A program made the translations under genes and the position numbers. Under the pieces are notes generated by a model. The model made no database searches and was not told where the DNA came from. It saw nothing but the letters and a program-made list of their open reading frames with translations. From Chelativorans sp. (GTDB taxonomy: Bacteria > Pseudomonadota > Alphaproteobacteria > Rhizobiales > Rhizobiaceae): a stretch of DNA of 61,865 bases. Positions 43,949 through 53,271 of the stretch are shown here, in pieces (position 1 is the stretch's first letter; every line of letters begins with the position of its first letter). The stretch lies in the NCBI RefSeq assembly GCF_031180965.1, contig NZ_JAPSLH010000026.1, positions 1 through 61,865 of the forward strand. The letters run 5' to 3'.

Positions 43949-44256
43949 GGCGACACCGCCTTCGCTGCCGGCGAACCGGCTCGTTCCGCCTCGTTTGCCT
44001 CGGCCGAGGGATTTTTCTCTCCCTTGAAGAAACGGCGGCGGTTTTCTGGCCAGGCCTTGCTGCAGAGTTCGTCACCCACGGCGGCAAGCCCGCGGTCGCG
44101 GCAGCGCTGCAGCTCTGCGCGGAAGGGGTCGCCGCCCGGCCGATGCGAGCGTTGGGAGGAGACGCTCGGCGTTCCATCGCCGCGCAGGGCCATGAGGGCG
44201 ACGATCATGGCTGCTCCGAGGGCGAGAACGGCGATGAACCGGGCGGCGATCTGCAT
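43945..44256 (-). CDS. trbK: Putative entry exclusion protein TrbK-alt
   Basis: The 103-residue protein has one N-terminal hydrophobic helix and the conserved RCRDRGLAAVGDELCSKAWPE followed by NRRRFF motif with two cysteines that marks the TrbK-alternate family. In this position it would block redundant transfer into cells already carrying the element. It overlaps trbL by four bases. Confidence 0.8.
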   Translation of the reverse strand: MQIAARFIAVLALGAAMIVALMALRGDGTPSVSSQRSHRPGGDPFRAELQRCRDRGLAAVGDELCSKAWPENRRRFFKGEKNPSAEANEAERAGSPAAKAVSP

Positions 44257-44273
44257 TTGGATACCGCTGCGCT

Positions 44274-45023
44274 TCAGTCGTGGAACATGCGGACGCTGGA
44301 CGGGCTGTAGCTGCTGCCCGCCATGAAGCGGCGGAACTGCTCGCGCGCCTGTTCCTGCGCCGCCGCCTGACGGGCTTGCTCCAGTGCTTCTGCCCGGCCC
44401 TGGGCGGCGAGCATCGCCGTCAGATCGGCGAGTTGCCGCGCCTGCACGGCGAGAAGCTCGTTGCCGGCTTGAGCCGCCTGCAGAATGCCAACGGAAGACT
44501 TGCTCGCCCCGATCAGCCGGCTCGTCTGGCTCTCGGTGCCTTCGATGTTTCCGACGGCCACCGCGCCGGCCTTCAGCGCATGCTCGAAGGCCGTAGAGGA
44601 TTCCTGCCAGCGCTGGCGCGCGCTCTCGACCAGTTCTTCGCTCGTGAGATCGGATGCGAAGTCCTCATAAGTCGCGGAGAACTGCGCCTCGATGCCCTGG
44701 ACGCTGTAGGCAAGCTTCTCGGCCTCGCCGAGCAGCGCCTTCATCTCGGAGAAGTTGCCCTCGATCTCCGAGAGGATCGAGGTCGGCAGCGAGGCAAGGT
44801 TCCTCGCCTGGTTGATCAGCATCTGCGCTTCGTTTTGCAGCGAGGCGATCTGATGGTTGATCTGCTCGAGCGCGCGGGCGGCCGACAAAAGGTTCTGGCT
44901 GTAGTTCTTGGGGTCGAACACCGTCAGCGCGCCAGCCGGCGCCGGCAGCGATGCGGCGGTTACGGCAATGGCAGTGGCCAGCGCCATCTCGCGTAAGCGA
45001 CGTTTTGTCGGGATAGAGGTCAT
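44274..45023 (-). CDS. trbJ: Conjugal transfer protein TrbJ (VirB5-like)
   Basis: The 249-residue protein has a signal peptide (MALATAIAVTAASLPAPAGA) and a long helical region rich in Gln/Ala (INHQIASLQNEAQMLINQAR), as in VirB5/TrbJ pilus-tip proteins. It overlaps trbE by ATGA. Confidence 0.9.
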   Translation of the reverse strand: MTSIPTKRRLREMALATAIAVTAASLPAPAGALTVFDPKNYSQNLLSAARALEQINHQIASLQNEAQMLINQARNLASLPTSILSEIEGNFSEMKALLGEAEKLAYSVQGIEAQFSATYEDFASDLTSEELVESARQRWQESSTAFEHALKAGAVAVGNIEGTESQTSRLIGASKSSVGILQAAQAGNELLAVQARQLADLTAMLAAQGRAEALEQARQAAAQEQAREQFRRFMAGSSYSPSSVRMFHD

Positions 45024-47527
45024 GGGGAGGTCTCCTTTGCAGGTTGCTCGATGAGGTTCGGGAGATCGGGGATGAGGTCTACGGCCCAGGAAAGCCCGCG
45101 ATGCCTTAGCCAGGCGTCGAGGAACCGTTCGTGGCCGACCTCGGCGACGATCCTGTCGATCGCCGCCTGATCGGTTTTGGCCGATGCCCCGCAGAGCGTG
45201 AGTGCGATCGGGCCAAGCCCGAGCTCGAAGAGCCGGTTGCCGCGCCGGGATTGACAGTAATAGTCGCGCTTCGGGATAGCGCGGGCGACGATCTCGATCT
45301 GGCGGTCATTGAGGCCGAAGCGGCGGTAGATGGCTGCGATCTGCGGTTCGGTGGCGCGTTCGTTCGGCAGGAAGAGCCGGGTCGGGCAGCTCTCGACAAT
45401 CGCGGGCGCGATGCGGCTGCCGTCGATATCGGACAGCGACTGCGTGGCGAAGACGACGGAAGCGTTCTTCTTCCGCAGCGTCTTCAGCCATTCGCGCACA
45501 CGGTCGGAGAAGCCACCATCGTCCAGCGCCAGCCAGCCCTCGTCGATGATGAGCAGGGTCGGCCGCCCGTCCATGCGCCGTTCGATGCGGTGAAAGAGAT
45601 AGGCGAGCACGGCCGGAGCCGCGCCGGTTCCGATCAGTCCTTCCGTCTCGACAGCTTGGACGGAAGCGTCGCCCGGGCGTTCCCGCTCAGCATCGAGCAG
45701 CCGACCGTACGGGCCGCCGATGCAATAGGGCCGTAGCGCCTGCTTGAGCGCTGAGGACTGAAGCAGGACGGAAAGGCCGGTCAGCGTTCGTTCCTCCGCC
45801 GGTGCCGTGGCGAGCGAGGTGAGGGCGGACCAGAGGTGTTCCTTGATCTCCGGTGTGATGGAAACGCCCTCGCGCAGGAGGATGTCGACGATCCAATCGG
45901 CGGCCCAGGCCCGTTCGGGTGTGTGATGGATGCCGGCGAGCGGTTGCAGGCAAACCGTCGGCGCGTCCGCGATCAGATCGGAGAGCGTGAGCTCGACCAG
46001 AGGATCGGCTGGCGCCGAATGACGGGCGGCGTTGCCGCCGAGGTCCTGCCAGTCGCCGCCCATGCCGAGTGTCGCGGCGCGGATCGAGCCGCCGAAATCG
46101 AAGGCGAAGATCTGACTGTTCGCATAGCGCTGGAACTGCAGCGCCATCAGCGCAAGCAGCACGGATTTGCCCGATCCGGTCGGCCCGACCACCAGAGTAT
46201 GGCCGACATCCCCCACGTGAAGAGAGAAGCGGAACGGCGTCGCGCCTTCGGTCTTGGCGAAAAACAGGGGCGGCGCGCCAAAATGCTCGTCGCGTTCCGG
46301 GCCCGCCCAGACCGCCGAAAGCGGGATCATATGGGAGAGGTTCAGCGTGGAGATCGGCGGCTGGCGGACATTGGCATAGACATGTCCGGGAATGCTTCCC
46401 AACCAGGCCTCGACGGCGTTCACGGTCTCGATAATGCACGTGAAGTCGCGGCCCTGGATCACCTTCTCCACCAGCCGCAGCTTTTCGTCGGCGATCGCGG
46501 CGTCCGCATCCCACACCGTGACGGTGGCGGTGACATAGGCTTCGCCGATCTGGTCGCTGCCCAGATCCTGAAGTGCGGCGTCGGCATCGGCGGTCTTGTT
46601 GGCGGCGTCGCTATCGAGCAGGACCGACGCCTCATTGGTCATCACCTCCTTGATGATGGCCGCAACCGACTTCCTCTTGGCGAACCACTGACGCCGGATC
46701 CTTGTGACGAGCCGTGTGGCGTCGGCCTTGTCCAACATGATGGCGCGCGTCGACCAGCGATAAAGGATCGCGAGCCGGTTCAAGTCGTCGAGGATGCCGG
46801 GGAAGGTCGCTGTCGGGAAACCGATGACGGTCAGCGTGCGCAGATGGAAATCGCCGAGCCGCGGCTCGAGCCCACCGGCGAGCGGCTGGTCGGCGAGAAG
46901 TGCATCGAGATGCATCGGTGTCTCGGGCACGCGGACGCGATGCCGCCGGGTCGAAACGGTCGAGTGCAGGTAGGTCAGAGTTTCCGCGTCATCGAGCCAT
47001 CGGACTTCCGGCATAAAACCTTCGATCAGGTTGAGCACGCGGTCCGTGCGGTCGACGAAGCCTTTCAGAAGCTCCCACGGGTTGACGCCGCTCTTCTCCC
47101 TGCCTTCGTAGAGCCAACTCTCGATGCGCGAGGCTTCCTCCGCCGGCGGCAGCCAGACGAGTGTCAGGAAGTAGCTGCTCTCGAAGAGGACGCCGGCCTC
47201 CTCGAACTGCTCCTTGCGCTCAAGGTCGACCAGGGCTGATGCTGCATCAGGAAAATGGCTGTCGGGATACTCGGTCGCGGGGTTGCGCTGCGCCTCGACG
47301 AAGATCGCCCAGCCGGAGCCGAGACGGCGGAGTGCGTTGTTGAGGCGCGCCGTCGTGCCGACCAACTCGGCGGGCGTGGCGCTGTCGAGGTCAGGCCCAC
47401 GGAAGCGGGCGGTTCTCTGGAAGGAACCGTCCTTGTTCAGCATTACGCCGGGAGCGATGAGCGCTGCCCAGGGCAGGTAATCCGTAAGGCTCGAACCTTT
47501 TCTACGATATTCGGCGAGGTTCATCAT
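45020..47527 (-). CDS. trbE: Conjugal transfer ATPase TrbE (VirB4-like)
   Basis: This protein of about 835 residues has the CagE/VirB4 N-terminal domain (LIAPGVMLNKDGSFQRTARF) and the ATPase domain with Walker A VVGPTGSGKSVLLALMAL and Walker B TLLIIDEGWLALDDGG. It powers pilus assembly and transfer. The frame extends to 47644 but the double ATG at 47527/47524 (MMNLAEYRRKGSSL) is the family start and follows trbD by 11 bases. Confidence 0.94.
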   Translation of the reverse strand: MMNLAEYRRKGSSLTDYLPWAALIAPGVMLNKDGSFQRTARFRGPDLDSATPAELVGTTARLNNALRRLGSGWAIFVEAQRNPATEYPDSHFPDAASALVDLERKEQFEEAGVLFESSYFLTLVWLPPAEEASRIESWLYEGREKSGVNPWELLKGFVDRTDRVLNLIEGFMPEVRWLDDAETLTYLHSTVSTRRHRVRVPETPMHLDALLADQPLAGGLEPRLGDFHLRTLTVIGFPTATFPGILDDLNRLAILYRWSTRAIMLDKADATRLVTRIRRQWFAKRKSVAAIIKEVMTNEASVLLDSDAANKTADADAALQDLGSDQIGEAYVTATVTVWDADAAIADEKLRLVEKVIQGRDFTCIIETVNAVEAWLGSIPGHVYANVRQPPISTLNLSHMIPLSAVWAGPERDEHFGAPPLFFAKTEGATPFRFSLHVGDVGHTLVVGPTGSGKSVLLALMALQFQRYANSQIFAFDFGGSIRAATLGMGGDWQDLGGNAARHSAPADPLVELTLSDLIADAPTVCLQPLAGIHHTPERAWAADWIVDILLREGVSITPEIKEHLWSALTSLATAPAEERTLTGLSVLLQSSALKQALRPYCIGGPYGRLLDAERERPGDASVQAVETEGLIGTGAAPAVLAYLFHRIERRMDGRPTLLIIDEGWLALDDGGFSDRVREWLKTLRKKNASVVFATQSLSDIDGSRIAPAIVESCPTRLFLPNERATEPQIAAIYRRFGLNDRQIEIVARAIPKRDYYCQSRRGNRLFELGLGPIALTLCGASAKTDQAAIDRIVAEVGHERFLDAWLRHRGLSWAVDLIPDLPNLIEQPAKETSP

Positions 47528-47538
47528 GGGCGAAGACC

Positions 47539-47799
47539 TCACACGCCCAGGGATGCAGGATAGCGCAGGTGGCGTCGGACGACTTCCATGAACTGCGCAT
47601 CGCGCTTGGCTGCCCAGACCGCCGCGAGATGGCCGACTGCCCATATGACAAGACCGGCGAGCCAGAGCCGCAAGCCGAGCCCGACGGCACCGGCGAGCGT
47701 GCCGTTGACGATGGCGACCGCCCGCGGTGCTCCCCCGAGCAGGATCGGCTCGGTGAGCGCGCGGTGGACCGGCGCAAAGAAGCCGCGGACCTCCTCCAT
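47539..47799 (-). CDS. trbD: Conjugal transfer protein TrbD (VirB3-like)
   Basis: The 86-residue protein (EEVRGFFAPVHRALTEPILL then GGAPRA) has the VirB3/TrbD motif and two hydrophobic helices. Its ATG shares a base with the trbC stop (TGATG). Confidence 0.9.
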   Translation of the reverse strand: MEEVRGFFAPVHRALTEPILLGGAPRAVAIVNGTLAGAVGLGLRLWLAGLVIWAVGHLAAVWAAKRDAQFMEVVRRHLRYPASLGV

Positions 47800-48137
47800 C
47801 AGATCAGCGCTCCGCCGCCGAAGCTGAAGAAGCTGAGGAAGAAGGAGGAGGCCGCGAAGGCGATCGACAGGCCGAACACGATCTGGATCAGGCGCCGGAA
47901 CCCGCCGGCGGTGTCGCCGAAGGCGAGCGTCAACCCGGTAACAATGATGATGATCACCGCGACGATTTTTGCGACCGGCCCTTCGACGGATTCCAGGATC
48001 TGCTGCAGCGGCTCTTCCCAGGGCATGTTGGAGCCGGCGGCGTAGGCCGGAAACATCCACGCCGTCGAAACGGCCGCCGCCATTGCCGGCGCGAGCAGTT
48101 TTTTGAAAGAGAATGCGTTTCGGATCGAGGCAATCAT
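47799..48137 (-). CDS. trbC: Conjugal transfer pilin TrbC (VirB2-like)
   Basis: The 112-residue protein has a signal sequence ending near PAYAAG and two strong hydrophobic helices (VAKIVAVIIIIVTGLTLAFG and FGLSIAFAASSFFLSFFSFG), as expected of the pilus subunit. It overlaps trbB by four bases. Confidence 0.92.
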   Translation of the reverse strand: MIASIRNAFSFKKLLAPAMAAAVSTAWMFPAYAAGSNMPWEEPLQQILESVEGPVAKIVAVIIIIVTGLTLAFGDTAGGFRRLIQIVFGLSIAFAASSFFLSFFSFGGGALI

Positions 48138-49141
48138 TGTGCGGTTCCTTCGAGGGGAGGGGTGTCTGAGACGCGGACCTTCGCCTCGATGAGGCGATAG
48201 TCGCGGGTGTCGGGGTCGAGGCCGGCGACGAAGGCGATCTCGACGAGACGGCGCTCCGCCCCGCGTCCGGCGAGAACGGCGATCACGTCAATCGTGTCGG
48301 CGATGAGCGCGCGGGGAACGGTGATCACCGCCTCCTGGACGAGCTGCTCGAGGCGGCGCAGCGCGCCGACGGCCGAGTCGGCGTGGATCGTGCCGATGCC
48401 GCCGGGATGCCCAGTCCCCCAAGCCTTCAGGAGATCCAGCGCTTCCGCGCCGCGCACTTCACCGACGGGAATACGGTCCGGACGAAGGCGGAGAGAGGAT
48501 TTGACTAGGTCGGCGAGAGAGGCGACGCCGTCCTTCGTCCGCAGCGCGACGAGGTTTGGCGCAGCGCATTGCAGCTCGCGCGTGTCTTCGATCAGCACGA
48601 CGCGGTCGGAGGTTCTTGCCACCTCCGCAAGAAGCGCGTTGACCAGCGTCGTCTTGCCGGTCGAGGTGCCGCCGGCGACGAGCACATTCTTGCGCTTCTC
48701 GACCGCAAGCCTCAGCACGTCTACCTGGGACTGCGTCATGATGCCGGCGGTCACGTAGTCCGCCAGCGTGAAGACGGCGACCGCCGGCTTGCGGATCGCG
48801 AAGACCGGCGCGGCGACCACGGGTGGCAGCAGACCCTCGAACCGCTCGCCGGTGCCGGGAAGCTCCGCCGAGATGCGCGGCGCCGCGGCATGAACTTCGG
48901 CGCCGACATGGTGGGCGACCAGGCGGATGATGCGTTCGCCATCCGCGGGAGGAAGGTGTTCGCCGGTATCGCTGAGGCCGTCCTTCAGCCGGTCGATCCA
49001 GAGCCTGCCGTCCGGATTGAGCATGACTTCGACGACCGCCGGGTCTTCCAGGAACAGGGCAATCGCCGGACCGAGCGCAGTTCGCAGCATGCGCGCGCTG
49101 CGCGCCGTTGCCTCGCCATCGTCCTGAAAATGCGTCGCCAT
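48134..49141 (-). CDS. trbB: Conjugal transfer ATPase TrbB (VirB11-like)
   Basis: The 335-residue cytoplasmic ATPase has Walker [21 protein letters not shown], the Asp box [11 protein letters not shown] and the His box [15 protein letters not shown]. It is the first gene of the trb operon; 159 bases without a gene separate it from the ribbon-helix-helix gene and probably hold its promoter. Confidence 0.94.
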   Translation of the reverse strand: MATHFQDDGEATARSARMLRTALGPAIALFLEDPAVVEVMLNPDGRLWIDRLKDGLSDTGEHLPPADGERIIRLVAHHVGAEVHAAAPRISAELPGTGERFEGLLPPVVAAPVFAIRKPAVAVFTLADYVTAGIMTQSQVDVLRLAVEKRKNVLVAGGTSTGKTTLVNALLAEVARTSDRVVLIEDTRELQCAAPNLVALRTKDGVASLADLVKSSLRLRPDRIPVGEVRGAEALDLLKAWGTGHPGGIGTIHADSAVGALRRLEQLVQEAVITVPRALIADTIDVIAVLAGRGAERRLVEIAFVAGLDPDTRDYRLIEAKVRVSDTPPLEGTAQ

Positions 49142-49300
49142 GATCGTCCCCGTCTGCTTCGGCGGCGAAGCGCACGCCGACGGGGATGATTAGAAGAACC
49201 AGGAAACGTGGGAGTGCAACAAGCAGGAGGACGCGATCATGTCCCGGCGGGCAATGACCTGCGGAATTCGGCGGCGTGGATTTTCCAGGCGCGGCCGGAG

Positions 49301-49732
49301 CTACTCGGAGGACGATGTCCGCTCCGCGGGGTCGATCTCTTCAGGGATTTCCTGCCGCAGCCGCGGCCCTTTGGCGAGACGGCGGCCGAGTGCTTCCACG
49401 AAGCCTTCGTAGCGTTGGGTGCCCTTGGCACGTGCCTCCGCCTGCGCCGATTCCGGCAGGGCAGGGGTCGAGGTGAGCCAGAACCGGACGAAGAGGGCGA
49501 GTGTCTCGATGGCGATCCCGAGATCGCGCTCGATGCGCTGCACGCGCCGGTCGACCTGATCGAGCCTCCTCGTGATCGCAGCCTCCTGCCGCTCCGCCGC
49601 ATCGGGCGACAGGAAGGAGGCGATTGCGGCCTCAGCGACCAGGGACAGGGAGATACCGCGCCGCGCCGAAAACTCGGTTAGGGCTTTCATGGTCTTCGGA
49701 TCGAGGTAGGCAGAAAGACGTTTCTTCTTCAT
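49301..49732 (-). CDS. Ribbon-helix-helix (CopG-like) protein between traG and trbB
   Basis: The 143-residue protein has an N-terminal RHH motif (KRLSAYLDPKTMKALTEFSA, then RRGISLSLVAEAAIASFL), a central coiled coil (LDQVDRRVQRIERDLGIAIE) and a short hydrophobic segment (LALFVRFWLTSTPALP). CopG-like genes sit here in rhizobial elements and may regulate trb or assist the coupling protein. Its start is 3 bases behind the traG stop. Confidence 0.82.
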   Translation of the reverse strand: MKKKRLSAYLDPKTMKALTEFSARRGISLSLVAEAAIASFLSPDAAERQEAAITRRLDQVDRRVQRIERDLGIAIETLALFVRFWLTSTPALPESAQAEARAKGTQRYEGFVEALGRRLAKGPRLRQEIPEEIDPAERTSSSE

Positions 49733-49734
49733 GG

Positions 49735-51723
49735 CTATAACCCGAGGCCGTCGTTCGGATCGAGTGCCGCCTGCCGGGCCACGCCTCGCATTGCGCGATC
49801 GGCGGTGCGGCGGCGAAGCGCGTCATCGTCGGGTTCGTCCTGATCGAGGTCGAACTCGCTCGCCAGGAGCCGCGGCGTTGGCGCAATATCCTCGTGTTCC
49901 GGAAGGTTTGGCTCGCGCCGGAGGCCACCGTTCTCGGTATCTCCGGATGGCGAGCGCTGCAGGGCTTCGCTTCGATGCGGCTCTATTGCGCCCGGCGAGG
50001 GAAGCTGGCTCCAATCATCTGACCTCGATGTCCGGATGAGCTCCGATGGGGAAGGTGGCGGCATCACGCGTTCGGCAAAGCGTGGGTCTGCGAAATACCG
50101 CGCCTTCGTCGCCCGGATCGGAAACATGCCCGAGACTATGACGATGGCATCCGTCGGCGGAAGCTGCATGATTTCGCCCGGCGTCATCAACGCACGCGCA
50201 GTCTCCTGCCGCGACACCATCAAGTGTCCGAGCCAGGGCGACAACCGATGGCCGGCATAATTCTTCATCGCGCGCATTTCGGTTGCTGTGCCGAGCGAAT
50301 CCGAGACGCGCTTTGCCGTGCGCTCGTCATTTGTGGCGAAGGCCACACGCACGTGGCAGTTGTCGAGGATCGAGTTGTTCGGCCCATAGGCTTTCTCGAT
50401 CTGGTTCAGCGACTGCGCGATGAGGAAGCTACGAATGCCGTAACCGGCCATGAAGGCGAGCGCGGACTCGAAAAAATCCAGCCGGCCGAGGGCAGGGAAT
50501 TCGTCGAGCATAAGGAGAAGGCGATGCCGCTTCTCTCCGGCATGGAGGTCCTCGGTCAATCTTCGGCCGATCTGGTTCAGCATGAGCCTGACCAACGGCT
50601 TGGTGCGGGAGATGTCCGAAGGCGGCACGACCAGGTAGAGGGTTGTCGGCCTGTCGCCCTCGATCAGATCGGCAATGCGCCAGTCGCAGCGCGACGTGAC
50701 CTTGGCCACGACCGGATCGCGATAGAGCCCGAGGAAGCTCATCGCGGTCGAGAGAACACCGCTTCGCTCGTTCTCAGACTTGTTAAGAAGCTCGCGCGCC
50801 GCCGATGCGACGACCGGATGTGGGCCGGCGTCCCCGAGATGCTTCGTCAGCATCATGGCGCGCAGCGTGGCGTCGATCGGCCGCCGCGGATCGGACAGAA
50901 AATTGGCGACGCCCGCCAGCGTCTTGTCCTGCTCGGCATAGAGCACGTGCAGGATTGCGCCGACGAGCAGGGCATGGCTTGTCTTCTCCCAATGGTTCCT
51001 GCGTTCGAGTGATCCCTCCGGGTCGACCAGCACGTCGGCGACATTTTGAACATCGCGCACCTCCCACTCGCCCCGCCGAACCTCCAGCAATGGGTTGTAG
51101 GCGGCCGACGATGCATTTGTCGGATCGAACAGAAGCACGCGCCCGAAACGGGCCCGCCAACCGGCGGTCAGTTCCCAGTTCTCGCCCTTGATGTCATGAA
51201 CGATCGCGCTACCGGGCCAGGTGAGCAGCGAAGGGACCACCAGACCGACGCCCTTGCCGCTGCGCGTGGGCGCGAAGCAGAGGACATGTTCGGGGCCGTC
51301 GTGGCGCAGATAGTCACGGTCATACCTGCCGAGCACCACGCCATCGCAACCAAGCAGCCATCCTGCCTCGATCTCGTCCTTGGTCGCCCAGCGTGCGGAG
51401 CCGTAGGTTTGCGCCTCCTTCGCCTCGCGCGCACGCCAGACGGACATGCCGATCGCGACGGCAATCGCGAGAAAGCCGCCCGACGAGGCAATGATTGCAC
51501 CTTCGTAAAAGATCTCCGGTACATAGGCGTCATAGAAGTACCACCACCAGAAAAAGGCAGGCGGCGGGTAGAACGGATAACCGGCAATTTCGAACCATGG
51601 AAGTCCAAGCCGGGGCTGAAAGCCCAATCGCCACGCGGTCCACTGTGTTGCGACCCATGTCGTCGCGATCACGATCACGAGGACGGCGGCAAGCTGACCC
51701 CAAAGTATTCGTGTGGCGGGCAT
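49735..51723 (-). CDS. traG: Type IV coupling protein TraG (VirD4-like)
   Basis: This protein of 662 residues has two N-terminal membrane helices, Walker A FAPTRSGKGVGLVVPSLLTW and Walker B LLLMLDEFPALGRLDFFE. It hands the relaxase-bound DNA strand to the Trb channel. ATG 51723 (MPATRILWGQLAAV) has GAGAAG upstream and fits the family better than 51765. No relaxase gene follows upstream within 10 kb, where it is normally found. Confidence 0.94.
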   Translation of the reverse strand: MPATRILWGQLAAVLVIVIATTWVATQWTAWRLGFQPRLGLPWFEIAGYPFYPPPAFFWWWYFYDAYVPEIFYEGAIIASSGGFLAIAVAIGMSVWRAREAKEAQTYGSARWATKDEIEAGWLLGCDGVVLGRYDRDYLRHDGPEHVLCFAPTRSGKGVGLVVPSLLTWPGSAIVHDIKGENWELTAGWRARFGRVLLFDPTNASSAAYNPLLEVRRGEWEVRDVQNVADVLVDPEGSLERRNHWEKTSHALLVGAILHVLYAEQDKTLAGVANFLSDPRRPIDATLRAMMLTKHLGDAGPHPVVASAARELLNKSENERSGVLSTAMSFLGLYRDPVVAKVTSRCDWRIADLIEGDRPTTLYLVVPPSDISRTKPLVRLMLNQIGRRLTEDLHAGEKRHRLLLMLDEFPALGRLDFFESALAFMAGYGIRSFLIAQSLNQIEKAYGPNNSILDNCHVRVAFATNDERTAKRVSDSLGTATEMRAMKNYAGHRLSPWLGHLMVSRQETARALMTPGEIMQLPPTDAIVIVSGMFPIRATKARYFADPRFAERVMPPPSPSELIRTSRSDDWSQLPSPGAIEPHRSEALQRSPSGDTENGGLRREPNLPEHEDIAPTPRLLASEFDLDQDEPDDDALRRRTADRAMRGVARQAALDPNDGLGL

Positions 51724-52085
51724 GTTCTTCTCGCATGCAAGGGATCGAGCATGGAAGGCCGACATGCGCGCTGGGGCAAGTGCGCCGGTTACAATTCAGG
51801 AGCTGAGCGCAGTAAGACAAGCAAAGACCTGCGGGATTCCAGCTACTGTGGCTGCAAGCAAATCGGGGAACGATTCCGCACCTGAAATTACAAAGTTCTT
51901 CATAATCGCGTGCTTAGCCGCGATGATATCTCGCCTTCATAAGGACGGCCGCATTGCGCCCCCATTGCGGTCATTCGAAGCTACGCCGTCTGGTCCTAAA
52001 AGCTGCCATTGGGAATGGCAAAAGCCGATGATCGGTTAACTGCTGACCCCAGTACGTTGATCAGAACATCCGAAAAGCGGATCGC
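51724..52085. other. Intergenic region upstream of traG with inverted repeats
   Basis: No gene is visible. Two exact inverted repeats stand out: ATCGCG-N8-CGCGAT (51905-51924) and TGCCATT-GGG-AATGGCA (52004-52020), plus a small hairpin near 52069-52083. The segment holds the traG promoter and may contain a transfer origin or a junction with the defence island. Confidence 0.4.
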
Positions 52086-53186
52086 CTAGTCATCTTCATA
52101 TCGACCGGCGCTGCCTTCGCAGAACTCGCAGCCGACGAGTGAACTGTGTTCGGGCACACCGCCAAGCTGGCCCTCAGAGCAATATCCGCAGATCCCATAG
52201 GTCTCGTCCACCGTAAAGCACTCCGAGCAGATATAGCGATCGTGATGCTCGATTGCCGTGTGGTAGCCACCGCAATGGGGGCAATTAATCGGCACATGAT
52301 CGAAATAATTGTCTTTGGTGATGGCGTCGCCGGTGTCGAGAGCCGCCGCGACGTCGCCCTTCGATAACGCCTCGTCACAGGTTGGGCATTCAGATGGCGG
52401 CCCATCATAGGAGGTGAACCGGATGGCAGCACGGCAGTCGTCATTTGGGCAATCTACCGTGATCTCGGAGCCTCGGAAGAAGCGGCACACCACGCAGCTC
52501 GCTTCGGCGATCGCATCGATCCGTTCCTCAACCTTCACTGACTCAAACCGGCAACTCGGGCATTGAATGACGCGGCCGCCGGCATCACGATGGCTCTGCA
52601 GCTCTGCGGCTTTAGCAGCGAAGGCCTTTTCAAGATATGTCCTGTGCCCTTCCATCTGCACGCTGATCCGCCAGATATCGGCCTGAAAATCTGCGAACTC
52701 CGGCCACTCGGTCAGAAGCGTTCTCAGGGCCAACCAGCCCGCGCATTGTTCTTCGGCTATCCTTTGAACCCCGTTGGGGCCGTCTGTATCGTTTTCGCCG
52801 GCATGCGCGAAATGCACCATCTTGTTCCGATGAGCCGCGATCAAACCGAAAATCTCGCGGGAGGGCTGTGGCATGGTGACGAGCGCAACCCGCCGAAGGC
52901 GTTCCATCGTCTGCTCAGGTGTAGCGGTCTTCGCATCGCCCCTGAAGAAGGCTGCCTTGTCCGCCTGATCCGGCTTATCGAGGAGCAACGACCAGTGTTC
53001 GCGCATCAGCCGCGCTTTGAGAAATAGCTCGACGGCAATAGCGAAATGAATGGTCGAAAACTTTGCCGACTCCGCGAACTCGTCGATCGCGCGCGCCAGG
53101 AACTCGAAGGCGCTCCTGGTCAACGCTTCGAACAGCTCATCCTCCGAGAGAAAAGCTGCGCCACCGGACACCTTCGGATTTGTCAT
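52086..53186 (-). CDS. HEPN-domain protein with four zinc ribbons, unknown
   Basis: The N-terminal 190 residues of this 366-residue protein are helical and look like a HEPN domain: FAIAVELFLKARLMREHW then AHRNKMVHFAH, in which Arg120-Asn121-xxx-His125 is the RNxxxH ribonuclease motif. The C-terminal half has four successive CxxC/CxxC or CxxxxC pairs (CPSC with CVVC; CPNDDC with CPTC; CPHC with CSEC; CGYC with CEFC), i.e. four predicted zinc ribbons. HEPN RNases are common toxins of defence systems; the ribbons could bind RNA or a partner. It is divergent from the GIY-YIG-like gene, 85 bases away. I know no named family. Confidence 0.7.
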   Translation of the reverse strand: MTNPKVSGGAAFLSEDELFEALTRSAFEFLARAIDEFAESAKFSTIHFAIAVELFLKARLMREHWSLLLDKPDQADKAAFFRGDAKTATPEQTMERLRRVALVTMPQPSREIFGLIAAHRNKMVHFAHAGENDTDGPNGVQRIAEEQCAGWLALRTLLTEWPEFADFQADIWRISVQMEGHRTYLEKAFAAKAAELQSHRDAGGRVIQCPSCRFESVKVEERIDAIAEASCVVCRFFRGSEITVDCPNDDCRAAIRFTSYDGPPSECPTCDEALSKGDVAAALDTGDAITKDNYFDHVPINCPHCGGYHTAIEHHDRYICSECFTVDETYGICGYCSEGQLGGVPEHSSLVGCEFCEGSAGRYEDD

Positions 53187-53271
53187 TCTAGTCTCGTCGA
53201 AAGAGGTAAGTCTGCGTAATGTATTTGGTGATCAGGGGATATTGGGATGCGAACACTGGCCGGGGCTATTG

